Of a stretch of DNA of 64,000 nucleotides, positions 17,834 to 26,846 are shown piece after piece. Within the stretch, counting starts at the first letter, position 1. Each line of letters begins with the position of its first letter. The notes beneath the pieces are model-generated. The model saw only the letters and a program-made list of their open reading frames with translations, did not search any database and was not told where the DNA came from. The position numbers were made by a program, and so were the translations under genes. The DNA is from Membranihabitans marinus (GTDB taxonomy: Bacteria; Bacteroidota; Bacteroidia; Chitinophagales; Saprospiraceae): contig NZ_JAHVHU010000004.1 in the NCBI RefSeq assembly GCF_019802045.1, forward strand, positions 248,001 through 312,000, in the 5' to 3' direction.

Positions 17834-20689
17834 TTAATTTCCATATAAGATAGTAATATATCCCAACCTTCCTATTCTGGGACCGCCATATGTTTGAAAT
17901 TTTTGGTTATTTAACACATTAGACGCTCCGATCTTGATAGTCGTGTTTAGATTAATGAAATTCCAGTTAATTTGTACATCCAAAAGATCGTAGGTTGGAA
18001 CAATTCCGGTGAATTGAGGAGAACCCTCAAATAAAAAACCTTCAATCCATTTATAATTTATGTTGAACCCCAGCTGGTGGTTTTTAAGATCCAGAGAAGG
18101 AATTTTCATTTTTCGCCCACTCACTCCCAGGTTAAATTTATGTTCCGGGGTATTAAATGCCGGAATAATAGGATCGTCTTCAAACGCTTTATTCAATTTA
18201 TTCCAACTGTAATTGCCCCGCAATGCCAAAACATCATTTAGGTAATAATTTAATCCGATGGATGCACCCTGTGTGGTCACCTGGTTCGTGGAATTGGCAG
18301 AATATCGGTAAGCTTGCAATTCGTCTGTCAAACCAGTTTGTGCATCAAAGGTCCCTTTGAGACCGATTTTATAGCCAATAAAATCATTATAGATACTGTA
18401 ATAATACCCAGCATCAAGATACCATTTGTTCCATAGAGATGTTCGCACGCCAGCTTCGACCGTTTTTACGCTTTCTGGTTGAATAGGATCAATCGAGAAA
18501 TAGCTCAATTTATCAGTTTCTAGCGTTTTTCGATATTCATCAAACGAATCCAATGAAATTAACGAATCTACGCCATGGAGATTCCCGGATAAAATGGCAC
18601 GACCAACATTAAAATCAAGGAATTGATCACTAAGTGTCGGATTGCGGATCGCACTTGAAAAAGAAAGTCGAAGATAAGTATTGTCTTTGGGTTGGTAAAC
18701 CACTGATGCTGCTGGAGAGAACAACCAATTGAAATTTTCATTTTTATCCAACCGCATGGTTAAGGTGGTAGTCCATTGCTCTCTGTTGCCCCATTTATTA
18801 TCCAGCCCAGAATAAATCCCGAATTCAAAATTCGTTAAGGTAACTCCGGCTGAATCATAAAAGATCGTTCCATCTGAATCCGGCCGATATTGTCGCGCAT
18901 TTCCGCCCACGGTCCAGCTTTTTAAAAAAGTCGGCTCAAATTTATATTCTCCATGCAGGTGATAAAGTGCAGATTTATCGTAGAACCGGGTTCCTTTCTC
19001 TGTTGAATTGGATTTGCGTGAGATGATTCGTTGAAACACCTCCCGAAACCGATCCGTACCGGGTTCATAGAATGCCTTGGAACCATTGTTCACCGGACTG
19101 GGCTGGTTTGCCGCCGTTTGTGCATTCTGATGCCATTCTTTTAACAAATCCTGGTTCGCATCCAACCACATTTGCGCTGCATCACGATCAAAAGAGGTAA
19201 TAATATTACCACTTTCATCAACATCAATTTGCAACTCCGGATAACCCAGTTCAACTGGCTTTTTGGCATAATTGCTGCGGTAATAATTCGTGTAATCGGC
19301 AGACCAGGTCGTTTCATCCTTGGCTTGTTCCTGAAGACGCAATGCCGTAAAATAGGGATCAAAACTATCTCCGGCGTCATCAATGGTCATATAGGCTCTG
19401 AGAAAATATTTGTCCTTCTTTTTGAATTCCAGGCGATTCTGCAAAAATAAAATATTCCTTAGACTAAATCGGTTATCACCCTGATAGACGGTCGTCCCGT
19501 TACCGAGCGAGGAAGATACAATTATTTCCGGGCTCAGGTACTCCGCATCGGGATTCGTCCGAAAATGTAGCGCGACATTTCCTTTGATATTTTTGGTATC
19601 ATAATCGACCAAGTCGGTTTCCTTATATCCACGTCGATGCCAAATGCCCATGCCCACAAATCGCCATGGCGGAGCTGTAGTCAAGTCATTGCCAGGGTAG
19701 TATTCATCTCCATAAATGTTAACTGCATCATATCCGCCAGGATTCCCCACACCGGCTTCCGTGTCGAATACGGGATTATAATTCTCCGCTTCCCAATCAT
19801 CTGCTCGTAAAAATGAAAAATTCATTTTGTACGCCATCCACGCGTCACCCTGATCATTGCGTAATACGTGGCCCCATCGAACAGCTGTTTCCAGCATGTT
19901 CCGTTCACCGCCTTTTACATAGGCAGATAAACCATGGTGAAAGAAAGGATCTTTTGTTTCCATGGATATCACCCCATTGAAAGCATTTGGTCCATAGTAT
20001 GCTGAACTGGCTCCTACGATAATATCTACTTTTCGAACATCCAACTCTGATGAACCTAGAAAATTTCCTAATGAAAAATTTAGACCCGGTGCCTGATTAT
20101 CAACCCCGTCAATGATCTGTAGCGAACGTACCGGGCTGGTACTGTTAAAACCTCGGGTATTAATTATCTTAAATCCCAGACTGGCAGCCGTCAAATCGAC
20201 CCCTTTTAAAGCGCCTAACCCATCGTAAAAATTGGTGGAAGCTGTTTCCTTTATTGCATTTAAATCCAGCGATTCAACGGTAAGCGGAGCGGTTTTTTGC
20301 TTCTCCGTCAACCTTTCACTCTTGATCACTACACTTCCCAGGTTAATAGATTGGGAATTCATAGCAATATTCAGTGGCGGATCATTTTGCGCATAGTTAA
20401 CCTTCATGTTTTCATAACCGACATAACTTAAGATTAATGTCAGTGGAGGATTGAGTTCTGTCTCCAGACGAAACACACCGTCCCAATCTGTCACCGTGCC
20501 GACCTCGGTGTTTTCAATACGAACATTGGCTCCAATCAATGGTTCTCCATCTTGGGCATCCACGATTTTTCCGCGTATTATCGTCTGAGCGGATAGCGTG
20601 CCGGCACCGATCATCAATAAAAGAAATACGCCAATTTTTATTTTATTCAAATAATTCAATTTTTGATAATTTCTAAAATGACAGATCAT
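17834..20689 (-). CDS. TonB-dependent outer-membrane receptor with carboxypeptidase-like domain
   Basis: A 951-residue receptor. After an N-terminal signal sequence (hydrophobic core GVFLLLMIGAGTLSAQ) comes a carboxypeptidase-regulatory-like domain (about 38-115: IIRGKIVDAQDGEPLIGANV), then a plug domain (about 125-245, with SSAYYGPNAFNGVISMETK) and a 22-strand barrel ending in ...ITILYGN. Such receptors import substrates too large or rare for porins, using TonB energy. No SusD partner is encoded beside it, so it is not a canonical SusCD glycan system; its partner is instead the secreted hydrolase-like protein downstream. The substrate is unknown. Confidence 0.9.
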   Translation of the reverse strand: MICHFRNYQKLNYLNKIKIGVFLLLMIGAGTLSAQTIIRGKIVDAQDGEPLIGANVRIENTEVGTVTDWDGVFRLETELNPPLTLILSYVGYENMKVNYAQNDPPLNIAMNSQSINLGSVVIKSERLTEKQKTAPLTVESLDLNAIKETASTNFYDGLGALKGVDLTAASLGFKIINTRGFNSTSPVRSLQIIDGVDNQAPGLNFSLGNFLGSSELDVRKVDIIVGASSAYYGPNAFNGVISMETKDPFFHHGLSAYVKGGERNMLETAVRWGHVLRNDQGDAWMAYKMNFSFLRADDWEAENYNPVFDTEAGVGNPGGYDAVNIYGDEYYPGNDLTTAPPWRFVGMGIWHRRGYKETDLVDYDTKNIKGNVALHFRTNPDAEYLSPEIIVSSSLGNGTTVYQGDNRFSLRNILFLQNRLEFKKKDKYFLRAYMTIDDAGDSFDPYFTALRLQEQAKDETTWSADYTNYYRSNYAKKPVELGYPELQIDVDESGNIITSFDRDAAQMWLDANQDLLKEWHQNAQTAANQPSPVNNGSKAFYEPGTDRFREVFQRIISRKSNSTEKGTRFYDKSALYHLHGEYKFEPTFLKSWTVGGNARQYRPDSDGTIFYDSAGVTLTNFEFGIYSGLDNKWGNREQWTTTLTMRLDKNENFNWLFSPAASVVYQPKDNTYLRLSFSSAIRNPTLSDQFLDFNVGRAILSGNLHGVDSLISLDSFDEYRKTLETDKLSYFSIDPIQPESVKTVEAGVRTSLWNKWYLDAGYYYSIYNDFIGYKIGLKGTFDAQTGLTDELQAYRYSANSTNQVTTQGASIGLNYYLNDVLALRGNYSWNKLNKAFEDDPIIPAFNTPEHKFNLGVSGRKMKIPSLDLKNHQLGFNINYKWIEGFLFEGSPQFTGIVPTYDLLDVQINWNFINLNTTIKIGASNVLNNQKFQTYGGPRIGRLGYITILYGN

Positions 20690-20795
20690 TCCAGTAATCG
20701 ATAATAATCAAATCACATTTTCATTTCTATAGATTGCAACTTCGATAATTCTAATTGCCAACAAAATAACTATTTTGACTTAAAAAGTGCTTATT

Positions 20796-21026
20796 TTAGA
20801 TATTTTTTGACCCAAATTCAAGAAAATAGTTTTCATGGTCTCTTGATTCTGCATTCTTCGTAGCCAATTTGAATTGTAAGCCTGGCACCATAGGCTTACT
20901 CGATATATTCAATTCAAGGAGGTCTTCGACAAGTTTTACCCTGTTATATAAACCGTATAAATTGTAGTTTGTGGTGGTATATTTTGAAAAGGGATTAAAA
21001 ATAATTTTAAATTTATTGACAATCAG
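20796..21026 (-). pseudogene. Possible gene remnant without a start codon
   Basis: A frame of 76 codons, bounded upstream by an in-frame stop inside the inverted repeat, has no early ATG/GTG/TTG start. Its composition is protein-like (pieces such as NRVKLVEDLLELN and ATKNAESRDHENYFLEF). It may be the tail of a decayed gene or chance; no family was recognised. Confidence 0.2.
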
Positions 21027-21037
21027 TCAATTGTCAA
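21016..21037. repeat. Perfect 8-bp inverted repeat
   Basis: TTGACAAT and ATTGTCAA flank a 6-bp spacer (CAGTCA). The length and spacing suit a protein-binding operator; it lies 330 bp before the TonB receptor start and 30 bp from a terminator. There is no direct evidence of a regulator. Confidence 0.35.
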
Positions 21038-21070
21038 AATATTCGTTTTATGGCAAGTAATCAATAAAAA

Positions 21071-21093
21071 AAGCCCTCCTAAAAGGAAGGCTT
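21071..21093 (-). terminator. Terminator of the bifunctional-nuclease gene
   Basis: AAGCCCTCCT pairs with AGGAAGGCTT with one mismatch. Seven T follow on the minus strand and five T on the plus strand, so it can work in both directions. Confidence 0.7.
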
Positions 21094-21221
21094 TTTACAT
21101 TTTTGTATTGTATAAATACATTCGTAAAACCAGTTTTGGGAGTCCGGCCTTTAGGATGTTTATACTACTTGTTCTTTGCTAATGTAGCAAATATCTTTAA
21201 CAATTCAAAGCCGAAGATCAA

Positions 21222-21806
21222 TTATGAATCTTTTGATCTCCGAGCCATTTCATCTCTGATTTTAGCTGCTTTTTCATAGTCTTCTTTTTGTATGGCCTCT
21301 TCTAGCATTTTATTGAGCGTATCGACAGAATATGATTCCAGGCCTTTTCGCTTTCCTTTTTTTGGTGGTGGTGCTGTCTTTTTACTCTCCTCGTCACCTT
21401 CCAGGATTACTCCGGCAGATTCGAGAATGAATTCATAAGTGAACACCGGACAATTAAAACGAACTGCCAATGCCAATGCGTCACTGGTACGAGAATCAAC
21501 TTCGATCAATTTATTGTCATGCTGACAAATCAATTTCGCATAAAACACCCCATCAAGTAAATCATTAATAATGATTTCTTTGAGGTCAATTTCAAAGATA
21601 TTGAGGGTGTTTTTAAACAAATCATGGGTCAAAGGCCGGGTTGGGGACATTCGCTCCATAGCTACGGCAATGGCTTGCGCTTCAAAACCTCCAATCACAA
21701 TGGGAAGTCTCCGTACTCCTTCCTGTTCTCCTAAGACCACAGCATAATTATTGGACTGGGTCACGGAATGAGATAATGCGATAATATCTAATTCTATTTT
21801 TTTCAT
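21222..21806 (-). CDS. Bifunctional nuclease family (DUF151) protein with UVR motif
   Basis: Residues 1-135 are a DUF151/BFN domain (IVIGGFEAQAIAVAME ... PTRPLTHDLF ... VDSRTSDALALAVRFNCPVF). A lysine-rich linker follows, and residues about 155-190 form a UvrB/UvrC-interaction motif (LNKMLEEAIQKEDYEKAAKIRDEM). DUF151 proteins have been reported to have DNase and RNase activity in plants and are widely conserved in Bacteroidota, where the function is open. The UVR helix pair suggests a protein partner, possibly of the UvrABC or Clp type. Single gene with its own terminator. Confidence 0.9.
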   Translation of the reverse strand: MKKIELDIIALSHSVTQSNNYAVVLGEQEGVRRLPIVIGGFEAQAIAVAMERMSPTRPLTHDLFKNTLNIFEIDLKEIIINDLLDGVFYAKLICQHDNKLIEVDSRTSDALALAVRFNCPVFTYEFILESAGVILEGDEESKKTAPPPKKGKRKGLESYSVDTLNKMLEEAIQKEDYEKAAKIRDEMARRSKDS

Positions 21807-21943
21807 TCAGTTCTAATATATAACACTCACGTCAAATATTAAAAAATACTTTCAGATAACCACCATAATGACCAGGCAAATATCAGAAACATCACTTTCC
21901 TGATCCCTTAGGATGTACTCTCGCCCCCCCGATCGATTCTATA

Positions 21944-22897
21944 TTATTCTGATTTAAATTTCCGGACTGCATCAGTGAGTCGTGGAAGAACCTCAAAAAG
22001 ATCCCCAATCACACCATAATCGGCCGCTTTGAAAAAGGGAGCTTCAGGATCTTTATTTATAACTACGATTGTTTTGGAATTGTTCACGCCACCTAAATGT
22101 TGAATGGCACCCGATATACCTGCGGCTATATATAGATTAGGGCGGATGGTAACCCCGGTTTGGCCGACATGTTCATAATGTGGTCGCCAGTCCGAATCTG
22201 CCACCGGCCGTGAGCAAGCCGTTGCAGCACCAAGTGCATTGGCCAAATCTGTTACTAAGTTCCAATTTTCAGGTCCTTTTAATCCTCTTCCTCCTGAAAC
22301 AACCAACTCCGCCTCAGGTAGAGGAATATCATCGGTGACTGTTTTCCGTTCGATGATCTTTATGGCAGAAGATTGATCTCCTCCATATGATTCTACGTGA
22401 ACACCATCGACTGGTTTTTCTTCTGTTGCAATGGAATTACTTTGAATAGCTAAAATTGCACAGGAATTCTCAATCGTCACCTCGGCGGTAGCTTTTCCCG
22501 CAAATACGTTTACCGGAACAGTCAACGGGTCTACCGAAAGCGGCAAACCGGATACCGAGGTAGCTATGCCGCCACCACATTGAACAGCCACTTGTCCGGC
22601 TATATTTTTCCCCGTCGAATTAAAAGGGATAATGACAACTTTGGCATTTTTTTGAGTTGCAATTTCACTGATTACTTGAGCTGTTGACTGACTATCTCCA
22701 AGGGGTACATCCGAATAAGTCACGACCTGACTAATACCGTGGTGTTGGATCGTATTCTGATCAAAATCCGGATCATTTACGATAGCAATCACCTCAGAAC
22801 TTAAAGACTCTGATAATTTGACGCCATAAGTCATGGCTTCGCGTGTGAATTTTTTGAATCCATCATCGCTGTATTCACAAAATACTAGTACTGACAT
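21944..22897 (-). CDS. etfA: Electron transfer flavoprotein, alpha subunit
   Basis: A 317-residue ETF alpha subunit. The N-terminal alpha/beta domain (1-185) is followed by the FAD-binding domain with VVSGGRGLKGPENW, SRPVADSDWRPH, GQTGVTIRPNLYIAAGISGAIQH and VVINKDPEAPFFKAADYG, all typical. Together with EtfB it passes electrons from acyl-CoA dehydrogenases to the quinone pool through ETF:quinone oxidoreductase. It starts 24 bp after etfB and is co-transcribed with it. Confidence 0.97.
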   Translation of the reverse strand: MSVLVFCEYSDDGFKKFTREAMTYGVKLSESLSSEVIAIVNDPDFDQNTIQHHGISQVVTYSDVPLGDSQSTAQVISEIATQKNAKVVIIPFNSTGKNIAGQVAVQCGGGIATSVSGLPLSVDPLTVPVNVFAGKATAEVTIENSCAILAIQSNSIATEEKPVDGVHVESYGGDQSSAIKIIERKTVTDDIPLPEAELVVSGGRGLKGPENWNLVTDLANALGAATACSRPVADSDWRPHYEHVGQTGVTIRPNLYIAAGISGAIQHLGGVNNSKTIVVINKDPEAPFFKAADYGVIGDLFEVLPRLTDAVRKFKSE

Positions 22898-22921
22898 TAT
22901 TATCTGGTTTTTAATATGTTC

Positions 22922-23662
22922 TTAAATTACTTTGGCTTCTTCATGCAACAAACGAACTAGTTCATCCATATCTTCCGGATCAACATAGGTTATTTTCTTT
23001 TCCTTGGATGGTAAATGAAATTTATTCATGGATGATTTGGATTCATAGGATTCCGGTTCGACCACATCGATTGGTTTTCTTTTGGCCATCATAATTCCTC
23101 TCATGTTGGGAATTCGTTGTTCAGCTAGATCTTTAGTAGCACTGACCACCAATGGCAAAGAAGCTTGCACGATCTCGACCCCACCCTCTATTTGTCGGGT
23201 GATCGTAGCCTCTTTATTTGTCACATCCAAATGGGATGCGATTCCCACAAATGGGAGTTTCAAGTGCGCGCTAAGCATTGGAGGAACCATGCCGCCATTG
23301 TAATCCACCGTTTCCTGCCCTGTGAATATGAGATCATACTCCATAGTCTTGAGCTGGTTGGCCAATAAAAAAGCAGTGGTTTCGGCAGATTCCGGTTCAT
23401 GATTGATCCGAATGGCCTGATCAGCTCCAATAGCCAATGCTTTGCGAATAATCTGATCAGATGCTTCTCCACCTACATGAAGCACGGTCACATCCCCACC
23501 ATGTTGCTCTTTCAACTCCAGGGCTCGCACTAAGCCGTACCATTCGTCATACGGATTCATGATATATTGCACCCCCTGATCGTCAAAGGCGGTGTTGTCG
23601 TCATTAAATTTAATTTTTGCAGTGGTCTCAATGGCCCGTGCTACACATACTATTATTTTCAT
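22922..23662 (-). CDS. etfB: Electron transfer flavoprotein, beta subunit
   Basis: A 246-residue ETF beta subunit: MNPYDEWYGLVRALELKEQ near the start, TGQETVDYNGGMVPPMLS (the beta signature) and the AMP-binding region VVSATKDLAEQRIPNMRGIMMAKRKPI. Forms the heterodimer with EtfA encoded just downstream; the pair serves fatty- and amino-acid oxidation. A TATCTTTA promoter-like box lies at 23700-23707, about 40 bp before the ATG, with a TTTG at 23730-23733 spaced 22 bp, one more than usual. Confidence 0.97.
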   Translation of the reverse strand: MKIIVCVARAIETTAKIKFNDDNTAFDDQGVQYIMNPYDEWYGLVRALELKEQHGGDVTVLHVGGEASDQIIRKALAIGADQAIRINHEPESAETTAFLLANQLKTMEYDLIFTGQETVDYNGGMVPPMLSAHLKLPFVGIASHLDVTNKEATITRQIEGGVEIVQASLPLVVSATKDLAEQRIPNMRGIMMAKRKPIDVVEPESYESKSSMNKFHLPSKEKKITYVDPEDMDELVRLLHEEAKVI

Positions 23663-23784
23663 AAGTCAATCAATTTTATAATCTTATATTTGCTCGTGGT
23701 AAAGATATTAAATATGAATTTGAATAAGTCAAATTCCATATGATAATTTTTATGATACTGTATTTCAACTACTTATAATTAACC

Positions 23785-24102
23785 ATGAGTCAAAAAATAA
23801 TCAATAAGCTTTTGGAAGCTGCCCAGGAAGACACCACAAATCCTTTTCCTCATTTTGCGCTTGCCAAAGAATATCAAAAAGTCAATGATCTCGTTTCAGC
23901 CGAAAACCATTTTCGCCATCTGATCAATAATTTTCCAGAATATGGAGGTACTTATTATCATTTTGCCCTTTTTCTGATTGAAAAGAACCAACCTGAGGAG
24001 GCTATTGAAATCATTAATGCCGGTCTCCCCGTCCTTCAAAGTGCAGGAGAAACCAATCTTTACAAGGAACTCGCTGGGTTAAAACATGAATATTTTGAAT
24101 GA
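23785..24102 (+). CDS. Small tetratricopeptide-repeat protein
   Basis: A 105-residue cytoplasmic protein made of TPR helices: PFPHFALAKEYQKVNDLVSAENHFRHLI and the next unit GGTYYHFALFLIEKNQPEEAIEII carry the W/F-L-G-Y-A-F-A-P pattern. TPRs bind protein partners; none is suggested by context. Divergent from etfB with a 122-bp gap and converging with dapF. Confidence 0.8.
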   Translation: MSQKIINKLLEAAQEDTTNPFPHFALAKEYQKVNDLVSAENHFRHLINNFPEYGGTYYHFALFLIEKNQPEEAIEIINAGLPVLQSAGETNLYKELAGLKHEYFE

Positions 24103-24143
24103 AAGCATCCCATAAACAGTCAGTAATATGGATGGTCCATAAA

Positions 24144-24932
24144 TTATTCTATCTCTCCTTCAAACACTTTTGTCGCCGGACCGATAAGCCATATATCCTC
24201 AAAATTACCATCACTTACTAAAAACCGGACTGCCAGATTTCCTCCTTTCGTTTGTATATTCACTTCATGTTGACCTTGTTCTGTTTGGCCGCTCAATACA
24301 TACTCACCCAACGCACTGGCAGTCACTCCAGTACCGCAGGAATAGGTCTCATCTTCCACGCCCCTTTCATAAGTAGCTACGATAACTTGGTTTTCACCGC
24401 TTTGTTCCACAAAATTAACATTGATCCCGTCTTCTGCGAATCGAGGTGAAAACCGGATTGCTTTACCAGCTTCCACGATGTCAAGATCACTCAAATCTTC
24501 GACCAATGTCACATAATGTGGTGATCCGGTATCCAAAATAACCATTTGCGTTCCTATCTCTATATTGGATATATCCGCCATTTCCAGCTCCACTTTTCCT
24601 ATTTCGGAATGAAACCTGGCACGATGAATTCCGTCGTAAGCCATAAAACTACATTCTTTTCCTTCAAAAAATCCCGCTTCATACGCAAATGCCACCGCAC
24701 ATCTGCTCCCATTTCCGCACAAACTACCCGGTCTCCCGTCGGAATTGTAGTACAACATCTCAAAGTCGGTCTCACTGTGGCTGCGAATAACAATAAATCC
24801 GTCCCCTCCGATGCCAAATCTGCGATCACATAATTTTTTGATGGTTTCGTAGTCTGAAAGGTTAAGCTTTTCCACGTCTCCATTAACCACCACAAAATCA
24901 TTCCCTGTTGCCTGATATTTTACAAATTTCAT
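24144..24932 (-). CDS. dapF: Diaminopimelate epimerase
   Basis: A 262-residue DapF: ATGNDFVVV at the N-terminus, and both catalytic cysteines in place, Cys72 in CGNGSRC and Cys199 in CGTGVTA. Converts LL- to meso-diaminopimelate for lysine and peptidoglycan synthesis in the cytoplasm. No other lysine genes are adjacent. Its ATG overlaps the stop codon of a small membrane protein gene (TAATG at 24930-24934), so its translation is probably coupled to that gene. Confidence 0.97.
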   Translation of the reverse strand: MKFVKYQATGNDFVVVNGDVEKLNLSDYETIKKLCDRRFGIGGDGFIVIRSHSETDFEMLYYNSDGRPGSLCGNGSRCAVAFAYEAGFFEGKECSFMAYDGIHRARFHSEIGKVELEMADISNIEIGTQMVILDTGSPHYVTLVEDLSDLDIVEAGKAIRFSPRFAEDGINVNFVEQSGENQVIVATYERGVEDETYSCGTGVTASALGEYVLSGQTEQGQHEVNIQTKGGNLAVRFLVSDGNFEDIWLIGPATKVFEGEIE

Positions 24933-25108
24933 TACTGAATAATTTTAATCTGTTCGGGATCTTCCTGGACGACATGTGGACTATCACACATTTTCAGACT
25001 GATCATAGCCAGAAACACGAGCAATATAAATATCAAAGAAATCTTGTTGTATTTCCAGCCCCAGATATTATAAAATATCGGCTTACCTTCTTTTTTTTCT
25101 TCAGTCAT
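24932..25108 (-). CDS. 58-residue single-pass membrane protein coupled to dapF
   Basis: A short gene found by reading the minus strand: ATG at 25106-25108, stop TAA at 24932-24934 sharing one base with the dapF ATG. The product has a charged start (MTEEKKEGKP), an aromatic stretch (IFYNIWGWKYNK), one membrane helix (ISLIFILLVFLAMISL, about residues 23-38) and a short acidic tail (DSPHVVQEDPEQ). The clean start, the TAATG overlap and the textbook membrane segment support a real gene. No family is recognised. Confidence 0.6.
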   Translation of the reverse strand: MTEEKKEGKPIFYNIWGWKYNKISLIFILLVFLAMISLKMCDSPHVVQEDPEQIKIIQ

Positions 25109-25292
25109 AAGTTCATCTGGCTTCTTAGCAATTTAAAAATAATTTTACTCACAATAAACCTCAAAAATAGATGTCAGGTTCGTCACTAATCATCAGTAAA
25201 TGCGAAGTTGATAAATTCTGAGCTGGTTTGTCAAATTTGAAATGAATTTTTACAAAAAACCTACAAATAGCCATAAACCCGACGTTTATAAA

Positions 25293-25300
25293 TATCTTTG
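25293..25300 (+). promoter_or_regulatory. -7 promoter box of the HtrA-like gene
   Basis: TATCTTTG matches the Bacteroidota -7 box and lies 11 bp before the ATG at 25312, which would give a very short leader. No -33 partner was seen. Confidence 0.4.
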
Positions 25301-25311
25301 AAACAATATTT

Positions 25312-26727
25312 ATGAAGAATAGTTTGTCCATATTAATGACAGCCGTTCTGGCGTCCTTTATTACCATCGCGTTGTTCAAGTATTTTGAAGAACCGGAGAC
25401 CATTATTATCCGGGAACGCATACCGGCTACACGTTTTCCGGAAAACCCGCCCATTCCCCAATCTGCTTTTAATCGACAAATAGCGCCTGTGAAAACACCG
25501 GAACCCAACAAAGAAATATTTGAAAATGGGTTGCGTTCTCTGGTTCAGATTAAATCAGGGAAAAAGGAATGGTTTGGAAAATTTTACTCCAACCAGGTAA
25601 ATCAAAACGGCTCAGGGGTTATTATCTCCGAGAATGGATACATCTGCACGAATTATCACGTCATTGAAGGCGCAGATGACATCAAAGTGGTGCTGTGGAA
25701 CAAAGATATTTTGCCGGCCGAAATAGTAGGTTATGATGCTAAAACAGACCTGGCGTTGCTCCGGATCCAGGCAGATAACCTCACCTATAGTCGTTTTGGC
25801 AACTCAGATATACTGCACACAGGACAAAAAATTTACGCGCTAGGACATCCATTCCGCATGGAAGCCACCGTGACCGAAGGGATCATAAGCGGTCTTCATC
25901 GCCAGCTTGGGCTCAGCAAAAATCCCAATGTGATTGAGTCATTCATTCAGACCGATGCCGTGATCAACCCAGGGAATAGCGGCGGCGCCTTAATCAATAA
26001 AAATGGTGAACTTATAGGGATTAACACGGCCATTCTAACCCGTTCTGGAAATTTTGAAGGATATTCCTTTGCTATACCATCGAATCTTGCCCGGAAAATT
26101 CTTACCGATTTACGCACTTACGGTTATGTAAACCGGGGTCTGCTGGGTATTCGGGCCACCTATCAAAAGATTCCAGTTGACAATCGAATAGGAGAACGCA
26201 CTTCGGCCATACGGATCGAAGAAGTAGAAAAAAACACACCAGCCCAATGGCATGGTTTGGAGCTTTTTGATTATATCCTAAGCATCGCCGGTCAAGAGCT
26301 GACTTCGGTTAATCACCTTAAGGAAGCGCTATGGAGTATTGAACCAGGACGCCCTGTTTCGCTAGTTTATCAACGGGACCGCATCATAGACACCTTGGAA
26401 GTCACCCTCATCCAGGAAAGCGATAATCCAGATTACCCTTTATTGTTGAAATTTGGGATTGAAGTGCGGAATATGCAACCCATGGAGATTGATAAATACA
26501 ATACGCATGGCATACGGGTGGAAAGTATTTATAAAGAAAGCATGGCTGAAACGCTCAATCTAAAGCCAGGATTTATCATTACATCCATTAATACAAAGTT
26601 TATATTGGATGTAAAAGACTTTTATAGCAAATTTGTCGAAGCGGGTGAAGACATTACGCTGGCCGGTAAATATCCGGGAGAAGAACAGACGTATTATTAC
26701 AGCTTCAATATTGGGCACCTGAATTAG
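25312..26727 (+). CDS. HtrA/Deg-type serine protease with PDZ domains
   Basis: A 471-residue membrane-anchored or periplasmic protease: N-terminal hydrophobic anchor (about 6-23), trypsin-like domain with the full triad His116 (TNYHVIEGA), Asp146 (DAKTDLALL) and Ser223 (NPGNSGGAL), then two PDZ-like domains (about 280-370 and 385-465). HtrA proteases degrade or refold damaged envelope proteins. The shorter length of the second PDZ and the HVIEG form are normal variation. Divergent from the dapF unit. Confidence 0.93.
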   Translation: MKNSLSILMTAVLASFITIALFKYFEEPETIIIRERIPATRFPENPPIPQSAFNRQIAPVKTPEPNKEIFENGLRSLVQIKSGKKEWFGKFYSNQVNQNGSGVIISENGYICTNYHVIEGADDIKVVLWNKDILPAEIVGYDAKTDLALLRIQADNLTYSRFGNSDILHTGQKIYALGHPFRMEATVTEGIISGLHRQLGLSKNPNVIESFIQTDAVINPGNSGGALINKNGELIGINTAILTRSGNFEGYSFAIPSNLARKILTDLRTYGYVNRGLLGIRATYQKIPVDNRIGERTSAIRIEEVEKNTPAQWHGLELFDYILSIAGQELTSVNHLKEALWSIEPGRPVSLVYQRDRIIDTLEVTLIQESDNPDYPLLLKFGIEVRNMQPMEIDKYNTHGIRVESIYKESMAETLNLKPGFIITSINTKFILDVKDFYSKFVEAGEDITLAGKYPGEEQTYYYSFNIGHLN

Positions 26728-26797
26728 TGGAGTATGAGATATTACGCTATTTTTGACCGGTCAAAATACATTACTACGAATTTCTCGGAAACTTGTA

Positions 26798-26846
26798 ACC
26801 AGTTCTGATAACCAGTAACCGATAACTAATAACTGATAAAACAATA
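26798..26846. repeat. Degenerate tandem heptamers ending at a start codon
   Basis: Seven 7-nt units with the pattern C-x-x-x-T/A-A-A, such as CCAGTAA, CCGATAA, CTAATAA and CTGATAA, run directly up to the ATG at 26847. The units differ in sequence from the other arrays but share the 7-bp period. Confidence 0.55.

Larger units (their letters stand above)
20690..21221. other. 532-bp gap upstream of the TonB receptor
   Basis: Contains, from right to left, the terminator of the bifunctional-nuclease gene (21071-21093), a perfect inverted repeat (21016-21037), a start-less open frame on the minus strand (20796-21026) and the leader of the TonB receptor gene. A 7-bp hairpin GTAAGCC/GGCTTAC lies near 20877-20900. 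No promoter box could be fixed. Confidence 0.5.
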
